Source: Marinoscillum furvescens DSM 4134
GTDB taxonomy: Bacteria > Bacteroidota > Bacteroidia > Cytophagales > Cyclobacteriaceae
NCBI RefSeq assembly: GCF_003386095.1
Contig: NZ_QREG01000006.1
Span: forward strand, 25,191 to 89,190
Direction of reading: 5' to 3'
DNA length: 64,000 nucleotides
Program-made: the position numbers and the translations under genes
The notes under the pieces: model-generated
Databases searched by the model: none
What the model was told of the DNA's origin: nothing
Seen by the model: the letters and a program-made list of their open reading frames with translations, nothing else
Shown: in pieces, positions 1 through 8,286 of the stretch
Layout: every line of letters starts with the position of its first letter
Position numbering within the stretch: the stretch's first letter is position 1

Positions 1-1602
1 GGTATTGCTCTGACGCTCTGTAGCTAATGCATAGGGGTTGTCACTAGGATCTCCAATGATGCTGCGGGTAAAGTCACCATTCTCATCGTAGATATCCAGT
101 GTAGGTGAAAACTTATAGGCTGCACCTACTACTCCCTGATTGTGAGCACTGCTACTCGTTTCCTGAGTCTTGATAGCTCCCTGCTCGGATCTGCGCACAA
201 ACAGGTTCAATCCAAGATTGACTCTTTCAGATGCTTTTACGTCCAGGTTACTGGTGACCGAGTAGCGTTTAAAATCCGAGTTATGAATAATCCCTTTGTG
301 ATCGTAGTAAATGCCTGATATGTAATACTTCACATTGTCGTTTCCTCCCGAAATAGAAAGGCTATGGTTTTGGATAGCTCCAGGTCTCAAAATCTCCTCT
401 TGCCAGTCGGTGCCCTCACCCAGTGACGCGGGATCATCAAACATCGGGTCTCTGCCGGCACTTGCTTCCACAGCATTCATATATTCGGCAAATTCCGAGG
501 CATTGAGCAGGTCCAACTTATTGATTTCAGACTGCACAGAGTAAGAGGACCTAAAATCGATCTTCGCTTTGCCGTCTTTGCCACGCTTTGTGGTAATCAT
601 TATCACCCCGTTGGCTCCCCGGGAACCATAAATAGCTGTTGCTGAGGCATCTTTGAGTATCTCTACGGATTCGATATCTTCTGCAGGAGGAGCAGAACCT
701 GTAGGGAATCCATCTACTACATAGAGCGGATCACTGCTCGCATTGATGGAAGTACCTCCACGTATACGCACTTTGAAATTGCCCCCTGGATCACCGTTGT
801 TGGACTGTACCGACAAGCCTGGAGCTCTTCCTTGCAGGGCCTGAGTGACACCAGATGCTGGAAAAGCGGTCAGCTCTTCGCTGCCTACCGAGGCGACAGA
901 ACCAGTCATGTCGCTTTTGAGTGTGGTACCATAGCCGATCACTACCACTTCCTGAAGTTCGCTCAGGTCCATTTCCAGATCTATATCCAACATCGTCTGG
1001 TCAGTAATCTGAATCTCACGAGGGCTATAGCCGATATAAGAGATCGTGAGCACATCGCCTCTGGAAACTTCCAAGACATAGTTGCCATAGACATCTGTGA
1101 CCGTACCCCTACCCGTACCTTTTATAGCTACCGTAGCACCTGGTATGCCATCAGGGCTATCTTCGGCTGTCACTCGGCCTTTTAGTTTCCAGGAGTCTTG
1201 TACCTCGGGCACTTGTGGCCTGGCCTGCGGCTCTTCGTCTTTTACACTTACGTAGACGTCATTATTGACTCTTCTAAAGGTAAGCCCCGACTCCTTAGAC
1301 AAATCTCTCAGCACCGACCCTACGGGCTGACTGGTAGCTGCTATCGAAACAGACTCATTGATATCCAGCAGACCTTCATTATACAGGAATTGGAACCCTG
1401 TTTGTGATTCAATATTATTTAATACCGTAATGAGCTGGGTATTACTATCGTTGAGGGTTACAAAAACCTCATCCATGGTTTTGGATTGCCCCATTGCTGA
1501 ACTAAGGGAGCAATACATCAATATGATCATCGGAAGAATGCTTCCAAATCGCCTGTATAAAATAACAGCCGCCTTCCAGGGTTCACTTCTCATCATTCTC
1601 AT
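1..1602 (-). CDS. SusC-type TonB-dependent receptor with STN domain (3' end beyond window)
   Basis: Outer-membrane TonB-dependent receptor of the SusC/RagA type, expected to import oligosaccharides with a SusD partner that would lie left of the window. The start at 1602 gives an N-terminus MRMMRSEPWK followed by a hydrophobic signal segment ending near SSAMGQS. Residues about 30-105 form an STN (secretin/TonB short N-terminal) domain, then a carboxypeptidase-like beta-sandwich (KLKGRVTAEDSPDGIPGATV), then the TonB plug with the SusC signature VVVIGYGT and plug motifs IRGGTSIN and GSRGANGVIMITTKRG. The STN domain marks receptors that signal through FecR and an ECF sigma factor, and a fecR gene lies 75 bases upstream. 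About 534 codons are visible, roughly half of a usual SusC. Family call is secure; the substrate is not shown by the sequence. Confidence 0.95.
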   Translation of the reverse strand, partial: MRMMRSEPWKAAVILYRRFGSILPMIILMYCSLSSAMGQSKTMDEVFVTLNDSNTQLITVLNNIESQTGFQFLYNEGLLDINESVSIAATSQPVGSVLRDLSKESGLTFRRVNNDVYVSVKDEEPQARPQVPEVQDSWKLKGRVTAEDSPDGIPGATVAIKGTGRGTVTDVYGNYVLEVSRGDVLTISYIGYSPREIQITDQTMLDIDLEMDLSELQEVVVIGYGTTLKSDMTGSVASVGSEELTAFPASGVTQALQGRAPGLSVQSNNGDPGGNFKVRIRGGTSINASSDPLYVVDGFPTGSAPPAEDIESVEILKDASATAIYGSRGANGVIMITTKRGKDGKAKIDFRSSYSVQSEINKLDLLNASEFAEYMNAVEASAGRDPMFDDPASLGEGTDWQEEILRPGAIQNHSLSISGGNDNVKYYISGIYYDHKGIIHNSDFKRYSVTSNLDVKASERVNLGLNLFVRRSEQGAIKTQETSSSAHNQGVVGAAYKFSPTLDIYDENGDFTRSIIGDPSDNPYALATERQSNT

Positions 1603-1677
1603 AGGTTATTTGGTAATTCGTTTTAAGTAATGTTAACAAGTCGTAAGGGGGTGAAACGCCTTGTTATTCTATTCATA

Positions 1678-2739
1678 CTACTGCTTCATTATCTTCACTT
1701 TTTTTCCTTCAATCTCGAAATCAAATTTTGAAGTATAACTTATTCCTTCCAGTACTCTTCTGAGAGATTTGTTATCAAACCTCCCCGTGAAGCCATCTGG
1801 TATCGAAATGGATTCTTCCATTTCGAACTCTACTCCATACCACCGCTCCAGACGTGTGACGATCTCATCAAATGGTGCCTTTTTAAACACGAGTACGCCA
1901 GACTTCCAGGCCAATATCTCATCAGTATCTACCGTTTGGATTTCAGAAAACTCATCTACTTCTTTGTCATAGCTCACCAGTTCGGAAGGGTTGAGCACCA
2001 CTCCGGAGATGTTGTCCCACTGCAGGTCATCTGACTGGCTTTTGTCATAGCGCGAAACAGACACCAGACCAGATGCCACTGTGACATCTACTTTACCTTC
2101 ACCTTCATATGACTTGATGTTGAAAGAAGTACCCAAAACCTGGGTGCGAATATTTCCTGAAATGATGACGAACGGCTTATCTGGATTGCGCTTGACATCA
2201 AAAAATGCCTCTCCTTGCAGCCAAACAGACCGTACATCTCTCTCGAAATCCTGATAGTAACTAATGGTACTTCCAGAGTTTAGTTTTACGGTGCTGCCAT
2301 CGGGCAGGGTAACGATCATTTTTCTACCATATAGGCACTCTTTGGAGATCATTACTTCACTCAACTGTTCTACTGGATCATCAGCTTGAAACTGATCTAT
2401 CAGCCACAGTGAAGCCATGACTATAGGTATAAGCGCTGCGGCTATTTTTAACCATTTCCATGAAGCTCCGCTCTTCTCTATCTCTGTAGTACTCGAATCT
2501 ACGGTGCGTGCCGCTATTTTATCCCAAAGCTGATCCTCCTCAGCTTTGCTAAAGCTCAAATCCTGATAGTTTAGTGAATCCACTACCGCCCGGGCTTCTG
2601 CCACCTCTCCAGCCAACTCTTCATTATCGGCTATTCGGTTTTTCCACTCCATACCCTCCGGAGACTCAGCGTCCATCAAAAAAGCGATGAAGGAGTCATC
2701 ATTAAGTAATTCTTCGACGGTATATTTTTTATTATCCAT
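1678..2739 (-). CDS. FecR-family anti-sigma factor
   Basis: Inner-membrane anti-sigma factor that passes the signal from the TonB receptor to the ECF sigma factor. The 353 residues contain a cytoplasmic N-terminal region (1-95), one membrane segment (about 96-113, WLKIAAALIPIVMASLWLI), the periplasmic FecR domain (about 135-235; PDGSTVKLNSGSTISY and VWLQGEAFFDV are typical) and a C-terminal DUF4974-type domain (about 280-353) that would contact the receptor STN domain. The gene sits between the sigma gene and susC, all on the minus strand, the standard order for Bacteroidota trans-envelope regulation. A T-rich/GAGTA element about 45-70 bases upstream is a candidate promoter for fecR-susC. Confidence 0.93.
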   Translation of the reverse strand: MDNKKYTVEELLNDDSFIAFLMDAESPEGMEWKNRIADNEELAGEVAEARAVVDSLNYQDLSFSKAEEDQLWDKIAARTVDSSTTEIEKSGASWKWLKIAAALIPIVMASLWLIDQFQADDPVEQLSEVMISKECLYGRKMIVTLPDGSTVKLNSGSTISYYQDFERDVRSVWLQGEAFFDVKRNPDKPFVIISGNIRTQVLGTSFNIKSYEGEGKVDVTVASGLVSVSRYDKSQSDDLQWDNISGVVLNPSELVSYDKEVDEFSEIQTVDTDEILAWKSGVLVFKKAPFDEIVTRLERWYGVEFEMEESISIPDGFTGRFDNKSLRRVLEGISYTSKFDFEIEGKKVKIMKQ

Positions 2740-2781
2740 TTTAATCCTTGTTAATAGTAAGAGGCTTATCGGAATGTTTTC

Positions 2782-2809
2782 TACTCAAAAAATTTTAACT
2801 TTTTTCAAG
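2782..2809 (-). promoter_or_regulatory. Candidate ECF-sigma promoter element upstream of fecR
   Basis: On the minus strand this reads CTTGAAAAAAG..AATTTTTTGAGTA. The same T-run followed by GAGTA occurs upstream of two beta-helix genes (11116-11127 and 15388-15415). A/T tract followed by a short G-containing box is a pattern I associate with FecI-type promoters of Bacteroidota. Assignment to the sigma factor at 2909-3556 is inference. Confidence 0.5.
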
Positions 2810-2908
2810 CACCAGTTCATACACTCCTAAAACCCCGATTTGGCTAGCTCTTATTGGTTTTGTTTATATAAAATACGAAAGGTTTCTATCCCGATCAATC
2901 TACCGGGT

Positions 2909-3556
2909 CTAATAGCCAAAAGGCTCACATACCTCTAGTAGATACCACGGCACAAATACGTGCATCTTGTCACGAAGTACTTCCAGTGCCCGGTAGATGT
3001 TATTGTACACAGATTGCACATTGATTTCCAGGATCTCTGCAATCTCATTATTCGTCAGGTTAGAAAAATACTTTAGGTAGAGCACTTCCTTCTGCCTGGG
3101 CGTGAGCTGCTCAATCATGGCTTTCATCTTGAGGATTTTCTCCGAGGACTCTTCGTCTTTTACCTTCATCATCTCATAGGACGGCTGAAATTCAGTAACC
3201 GACCTGCGAAACAAATCCATGGGAGTATTTTTATCCTGTTTGATTTTTTTGCGAATGAGATCTCGACGCACGGCTTTCATCAGGTAAAACCGAATCGAGT
3301 TTACTTTGCCCAGGTTTTCTCTTTTGTTCCAAAGCTCCACAAAGATGTCCTGTATAGCATCCTGTACCAGTTGCTTATCAGAAACTACACGCATGGCATA
3401 GTTGGTAAGAAATCCTATGGTGGTACTGTAAATCTGTTCGAATGCAGCCCGATCTCCGGCCTGAAAGGCCATCCACAATTGGGCTTCTGTAGTCTCTTGG
3501 GGTGTTCCGATCATATTACAGTCCCTACTTTGGCTGATGATTGGGGAAAGTTGCAT
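2909..3556 (-). CDS. ECF RNA polymerase sigma factor (FecI-like, Bacteroidota sigma-70 family)
   Basis: An extracytoplasmic-function sigma factor with sigma region 2 (about residues 45-110, FEQIYSTTIGFLTNYAMRVV and QDAIQDIFVELWNKREN) and region 4 (about 145-205, LTPRQKEVLYLKYFSNLTNNEIAEIL, a helix-turn-helix). It is expected to be held by the FecR protein encoded next to it and to direct RNA polymerase to polysaccharide genes. The start at 3556 is the longest; an internal ATG at 3514 (MIGTPQE) would remove 14 poorly conserved residues and is equally likely. The gene begins 62 bases after the GH2 gene stop, so it may also be read through from the beta-helix/GH2 operon, which would give a feed-forward loop. 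Confidence 0.92.
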   Translation of the reverse strand: MQLSPIISQSRDCNMIGTPQETTEAQLWMAFQAGDRAAFEQIYSTTIGFLTNYAMRVVSDKQLVQDAIQDIFVELWNKRENLGKVNSIRFYLMKAVRRDLIRKKIKQDKNTPMDLFRRSVTEFQPSYEMMKVKDEESSEKILKMKAMIEQLTPRQKEVLYLKYFSNLTNNEIAEILEINVQSVYNNIYRALEVLRDKMHVFVPWYLLEVCEPFGY

Positions 3557-3618
3557 ATTCTAAAACGTTTTAAATTAAAGGAATTCATACTAACATCAAA
3601 GGCGCTTTTTCACTTAGA

Positions 3619-6600
3619 TTATTTCACATCTGCCTCCCCGTTATTCAACCCGTAAGCTGCCATATTAAGCACAAACTGAAGTGCCACCGGGTCATACCGA
3701 TAGCCATAAAGCTCTGGTGAATCCTGAGAAGATGTCAGCCTCCCTGCAGTAAAAAGATTGGATACCATGAGCTGTGCCCCGTGATCAAACTCCACCATGA
3801 TTACAGGCGTTTTGTTGAGCCCGTATCCGGCAATTACCATTGGTACGATTTTTTCAGACTTTCCTTGCAAGCTTTGGTATACGGCCGATATATCTTGAAT
3901 TTTGGCATCACTGTCTGGATTGAGGAGTCCTTTGAGCGAGACCAGGTCCTCTACTACAAAATGCACTCGCTTGTACAAATCCTGTAGCACATACAAATCG
4001 TCATTGGTAGACGAAAACCCAAAGTAGCCCTCCAACTCATAGGCGTAGTATGGGCCTGATTTGATCAGTGTGGTATCTGCCCCGCGCTTGGCCCAAAAAT
4101 CCAGGAAGCTGGCCTGATCCAGATCGTTGATAAACAGGTTGACCGCTGGGACGGTAAGTCCTCCACGTAAGCCGTTCCACAGCCAGGTTTGCTGCAGGCT
4201 ACCCAGATGCTGCCACAGCGCTTCACCATTGGCACTGGGGTGGAAATGACTCTCAGGTTCGAAAGCATATTTCATACTCAACCCAATACCTCCAGGAAAA
4301 TCACCTGTCCAGATATCTTGTTTGCGCTGAGCTTCAAATTCATCCGAAAACTGCCTACTAGCAATCAGCAGGGTGTTTTTAGAGGTATCTGCTTTGGCTA
4401 TGGTATGTGCGGGATAGGTGCGACCATCCAGCCCTTCTATGGCTGCCGGCTCTGGGCATTTCTCACCATGAAACTTTGGCCCCACATCTAGCATCACCAC
4501 CTTTTTACCTTTAGTTATGGCTTTATCGAGCTCCTGCATCAATGCCTCGTCTCCAGCACTGATAGCGTTCCAGGAATGGAAAGAAGTCACCACCACATCC
4601 ACAGATCTGCTAGCGATCGGATAGGTATCGAGTCCTACCTGATCTAGCGCCTGCTTGAGTTCATGATCTACCGGACTTACTCCTATTTTAGCGTTTTTGA
4701 GTTCTGCTGGAACTACCAGCTGATGTACATTCACATCCCAGCGCGATACCACAGGCACAGTCACCCCGCCTACGGGGTTCATCATTTCGGCCTCCAGCAC
4801 ATATGAACCATGTGCTGAGGGCATGGTGACTGAAGATAAAGTCTCTACTGTGCTATAGGCTTCAGCCCACACCTTGAACTGCCTACGGGAAATCACCTGA
4901 TTTTCCAGATCTTTCAGGCGAATTTCAATCGCCAAGCTATCAGATTCATGGTATTCATTAAATACATAGAGCGGGAGGTTTACCTCTTGCCCCGGACTAA
5001 AATTTCGATCCCAAAGCTCAATACTCACGGCACGCGGCGAAAATACGGGAGCCAGAGCATCCCAAAGTGGCTTCAGGTTAGCCTCTTCCAGTGGGCCTAC
5101 GTACCAGTTGCCTCCATCTTCATAGGGTCCCAATGTACAAAAAGGTGCTACACCCTGGATGCCTATTCTTCTCCAATACTCACCTATTTTACCGTAGGAC
5201 CATTCTTGCATTTTCTGACGCATGGCTGGCGTATGGCCTTTATTTAAAAACCGATCAAAACCAGGAGCCGCCCGAGGATAGCTACTCACTTCCCAGTATT
5301 CGTTCATGTAGTTGGCACCAAACTCATCTATAATCGTAGGTCGATCATAATCTTTCCAGGAGTTGGCATAGAGTGCAACATTTTCGGACATGCTCCACCA
5401 GTAGCGATGGAGATTGTAGGTGTCGTGATTGGCGATAACATAGGAAGGAAAATCATCGCTAATCTCCAGGTAAGAATGATACATCTGGCGTTCTAGCTCT
5501 TCCTCTGTTTCATTGTATAGCTGTATGATCGCTGTGGACGGATGCTGAGCAGCCATGGTCATCAGCTTGGCATAGTAGGGCGGCAGTGTCTCATCTGACC
5601 CACCTCGCCCATGAAAGTATTGGGCCTCCAGCTGAGTGAGCAAACCATACTCATCACACATATCCAGCATCCACTCTGGTGGTGGGTAGAGGTGAAACCG
5701 AAGAAGGTTAGCTCCGTGATCCTTAAAGGGCTTGATCACTGCTCGGTAGAACCACTCTCGGTCATCGATGAGGTTTTTGGCGGCAGCCTCCCGGGCAAAT
5801 CTGTTCCAAACAATACTGCCACCGCGCAGGGTACATGTATTGCCATTGAGTAAAAAGCGACTTTTGTCCGCCGACACTTCAAATGTTTTAGGGGCGTAGT
5901 TGATCGTTTTCTCGTGTGCAATGCCTTCGCCATGCATTACCCGCATGCGGATTTTATAAACATTGGGATCCAGCGGAGACCACAGTTTCATCTCTTCAGG
6001 TAAAGGCAGGACCAACGTACCTTTCAGGTTTTCTGGTGATTCTACTTTGCTGGCAAGCACTTTTCCTTCGGCACTAAGCAGGTCTACCTCAATACTCCGA
6101 GGCAAGTCCTCTACTCGTGCAGCCAGGCCCCACTCCAGGCGTACGTTGTTTTGCTCCAGATCTGTAAAAGGGATAAGCCTGTCTACCCGCCAGTGGTTAT
6201 AAAGAATCAGCGACAAGTCATCACGCACCCACGAGGCCTGTGACGACCGCCACAGATCTGCTGGTGATGGCTTTGCAGGATCGTCATCTGGCACATTACT
6301 CAAAGAAGCCAGCTCTATTTCCAGAGTGACTTCATTACCAGGACGCACCTGCTGGCTTTTCAAATCGAAATAAATGGGCATCATGCCTCCAATTGCTTCA
6401 CCGACCTTTTGGCCGTCTATATAGACTTTGGGTCTGTATAGCGCACTTTTTACCAGCAGCGTAGCATGAGACCACTTGCCCGATGGCAGCTGCACTTTGC
6501 GCTTGAACCACACATTCCCCGGAGCGGGATTGTGGGTGTCAGTGGTAGGAATTCCCGGTAGTGTGAGTGTTTCGGTATAGTTTCGGTTGATTCCTGTCTC

Positions 6601-6705
6601 CCACGGACCATTGAGCGAAACCACCTGCCCGATGGATGAGCCCCCAAAACTCAACAGGCACCATAAAAAAAGATACGTCCGAATTTTAAAAAATTGCTTT
6701 TCCAT
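3619..6705 (-). CDS. Secreted glycoside hydrolase family 2-type enzyme
   Basis: A 1028-residue exported glycosidase with a signal peptide (1-26). The N-terminal jelly roll and Ig-like domains of GH2 enzymes are visible (NVWFKRKVQLPSG at about 65, GNEVTLEIEL). The TIM barrel carries the two expected catalytic glutamates: E399 in LYNETEEE (acid/base, preceded by the typical Asn) and E461 in IIDEFGAN (nucleophile). The C-terminal half (about 600-1028) is less like classical beta-galactosidases and may include a glutamine-amidotransferase-like domain plus beta-sandwich. Its start overlaps the stop of the upstream beta-helix gene by one base (TAATG), so the two are translationally coupled and probably act on the same glycan. 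Exact sugar specificity (galactosidase, glucuronidase or mannosidase) cannot be read from sequence. Confidence 0.85.
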   Translation of the reverse strand: MEKQFFKIRTYLFLWCLLSFGGSSIGQVVSLNGPWETGINRNYTETLTLPGIPTTDTHNPAPGNVWFKRKVQLPSGKWSHATLLVKSALYRPKVYIDGQKVGEAIGGMMPIYFDLKSQQVRPGNEVTLEIELASLSNVPDDDPAKPSPADLWRSSQASWVRDDLSLILYNHWRVDRLIPFTDLEQNNVRLEWGLAARVEDLPRSIEVDLLSAEGKVLASKVESPENLKGTLVLPLPEEMKLWSPLDPNVYKIRMRVMHGEGIAHEKTINYAPKTFEVSADKSRFLLNGNTCTLRGGSIVWNRFAREAAAKNLIDDREWFYRAVIKPFKDHGANLLRFHLYPPPEWMLDMCDEYGLLTQLEAQYFHGRGGSDETLPPYYAKLMTMAAQHPSTAIIQLYNETEEELERQMYHSYLEISDDFPSYVIANHDTYNLHRYWWSMSENVALYANSWKDYDRPTIIDEFGANYMNEYWEVSSYPRAAPGFDRFLNKGHTPAMRQKMQEWSYGKIGEYWRRIGIQGVAPFCTLGPYEDGGNWYVGPLEEANLKPLWDALAPVFSPRAVSIELWDRNFSPGQEVNLPLYVFNEYHESDSLAIEIRLKDLENQVISRRQFKVWAEAYSTVETLSSVTMPSAHGSYVLEAEMMNPVGGVTVPVVSRWDVNVHQLVVPAELKNAKIGVSPVDHELKQALDQVGLDTYPIASRSVDVVVTSFHSWNAISAGDEALMQELDKAITKGKKVVMLDVGPKFHGEKCPEPAAIEGLDGRTYPAHTIAKADTSKNTLLIASRQFSDEFEAQRKQDIWTGDFPGGIGLSMKYAFEPESHFHPSANGEALWQHLGSLQQTWLWNGLRGGLTVPAVNLFINDLDQASFLDFWAKRGADTTLIKSGPYYAYELEGYFGFSSTNDDLYVLQDLYKRVHFVVEDLVSLKGLLNPDSDAKIQDISAVYQSLQGKSEKIVPMVIAGYGLNKTPVIMVEFDHGAQLMVSNLFTAGRLTSSQDSPELYGYRYDPVALQFVLNMAAYGLNNGEADVK

Positions 6706-8267
6706 TAGTTAATGTCTTTTGTGATTGGAGATAAAGCCCCTGCCCAGGGTTGATGTAGGATTTGATCGTCTACGCCTCGGTCTTTGTTGAGTCCTACTAC
6801 CGCATTTTCAAAGAGCCGTACGTGCTGTGCTTTTTCTGTAGGCACAATATTTTTTATGCACAGATTGATCGGATCGGTGAGCCTGGCAAACTCAAAGCAG
6901 TAGTCTTCCAGCCATTGCAAATCAGAGACGTCATAGGCACAACTGCCGCCCCCTTCTAGTGGAAGCAGTTCGGTGTTGTAAAAAACATTTAGGTCTGCAT
7001 GTACGCCTTTGTTCGGCTCTATTGCCGCATTTTGACCATTGATAATCAGATTGCCCATGATATCGCTGTTCCACACTTCTGACTCTATCCACAGGCCGGG
7101 TTCTTCTACATCCACGATGGTATTGAAATAATACTCATGCGAAAACTGCTTTTGTGTTACAGGACGGATGGCTGCAATGGCAGCCTTGTAAAAAATATTT
7201 CGAACTACCGAGAGGTGATTGGACGACCCTCCACCAGTACCTGTAGCTGTGGTGAAAGGCAGGTCACACTCGTAAAACACATTGTCGCTAAATTTGATAT
7301 AGGCCTTGTGCCCGGAAGCATTGCTAAAATCTATTGCCCCTGGCGATCCCCCAGTACCTCCGTCAGAAGACCCTATCCAGGCAAATCGATTACCTTGCAC
7401 ACGTATCCAGTCCCCAGGATCGGCTGCCCCTCCATCTTTAAAGTCCACGCCATTTTCGTGTGGAAAAAAATCCAGTTTTTCGAAATACCTGGAAGCGTCT
7501 ACATAGATATCATTGTCTTGAATGACACATCCACGATGTGCATCATCTGATGGGTGTACCTGGATGGCATCTCCAGCACAATTGTATATCTCGCAGCCCA
7601 TCACGGTAGAATAGTCGGACTTGTTTGCAAAAACGATCCCATGATTGTCTCTACCTGGCGTGATCATGGTATTGCGCAGCACACTGTTTTTCACCACATT
7701 GTAAGCTCCATGCAGCTCGATCTGTCCTCCACCGTGGCTGCCATACTCGGTCAGCACAGCGTTCACTTCATTGTAATCCCCATTTAGCCTAATGATATGA
7801 GTCCGGTGCTGGTTTTTATAGCCTTCTCCGTACAGACCTACGATACGCCAGTGGTTGCCATCTACAGTGAGCTGTCTCACAGTGGCGCGCTCTTCTTTGG
7901 TGAGTTTTACCGGATGCTCCGGATATACACGCTCAGTCTCGGGATCATAAAAGACCACCCATCGAGGGTCCTCTGCCGTACCACTGGCTGACAATACAAT
8001 CTCACCGAGGCTCGTATAATCTCCAGGTGCAACAAAAAAGAAGCGTGCATTTTCATCATTGATGCGTTTCCAATCTGCGTTATTCCTGATCAACACCGAT
8101 GAGGGGCCAGCGGAGTAATCAGGCACATACCCCACCAGGTTGGCGGTCCGACTAATCTTTTCTGGAGCGCTCGCTGGATCATTTTCTCCTGACGAACACC
8201 CTCCTACCCAGATGCTTAGCATCAAAAGCATCGCTACCATTTGTTTACTATTTCTATATATTTTCAT
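6705..8267 (-). CDS. Parallel beta-helix lipoprotein, candidate polysaccharide-active enzyme
   Basis: A 520-residue lipoprotein: the signal sequence ends in the lipobox VGGC. The mature protein is a right-handed parallel beta-helix, seen as repeated Asn-rich rungs such as NVVKNSVLRNT, GCVIQDNDIYV and IRVQGNRFAWIG. It opens with a block shared with the two larger paralogues (INDEN..FFVAPGDYTSLG), followed by a PRWVVFYDPE strand. Conserved acidic positions (HENGVDFKDGG, PGAIDFSNASG) recur in all three and are the likeliest catalytic or metal sites. This fold is used by polysaccharide lyases (PL6, PL31 types) and some hydrolases; I cannot assign a family. It is the short, surface-anchored version without Ig or T9SS domains. 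It follows the 868-aa paralogue by 19 bases and overlaps the GH2 gene. Confidence 0.8.
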   Translation of the reverse strand: MKIYRNSKQMVAMLLMLSIWVGGCSSGENDPASAPEKISRTANLVGYVPDYSAGPSSVLIRNNADWKRINDENARFFFVAPGDYTSLGEIVLSASGTAEDPRWVVFYDPETERVYPEHPVKLTKEERATVRQLTVDGNHWRIVGLYGEGYKNQHRTHIIRLNGDYNEVNAVLTEYGSHGGGQIELHGAYNVVKNSVLRNTMITPGRDNHGIVFANKSDYSTVMGCEIYNCAGDAIQVHPSDDAHRGCVIQDNDIYVDASRYFEKLDFFPHENGVDFKDGGAADPGDWIRVQGNRFAWIGSSDGGTGGSPGAIDFSNASGHKAYIKFSDNVFYECDLPFTTATGTGGGSSNHLSVVRNIFYKAAIAAIRPVTQKQFSHEYYFNTIVDVEEPGLWIESEVWNSDIMGNLIINGQNAAIEPNKGVHADLNVFYNTELLPLEGGGSCAYDVSDLQWLEDYCFEFARLTDPINLCIKNIVPTEKAQHVRLFENAVVGLNKDRGVDDQILHQPWAGALSPITKDIN

Positions 8268-8286
8268 GCTGTATTAAGTCGCGTTC

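Noticed and set aside
832..1630. Plus-strand ORFs over susC
   Set aside because: They are antisense shadows of the SusC coding frame, with no family signature.
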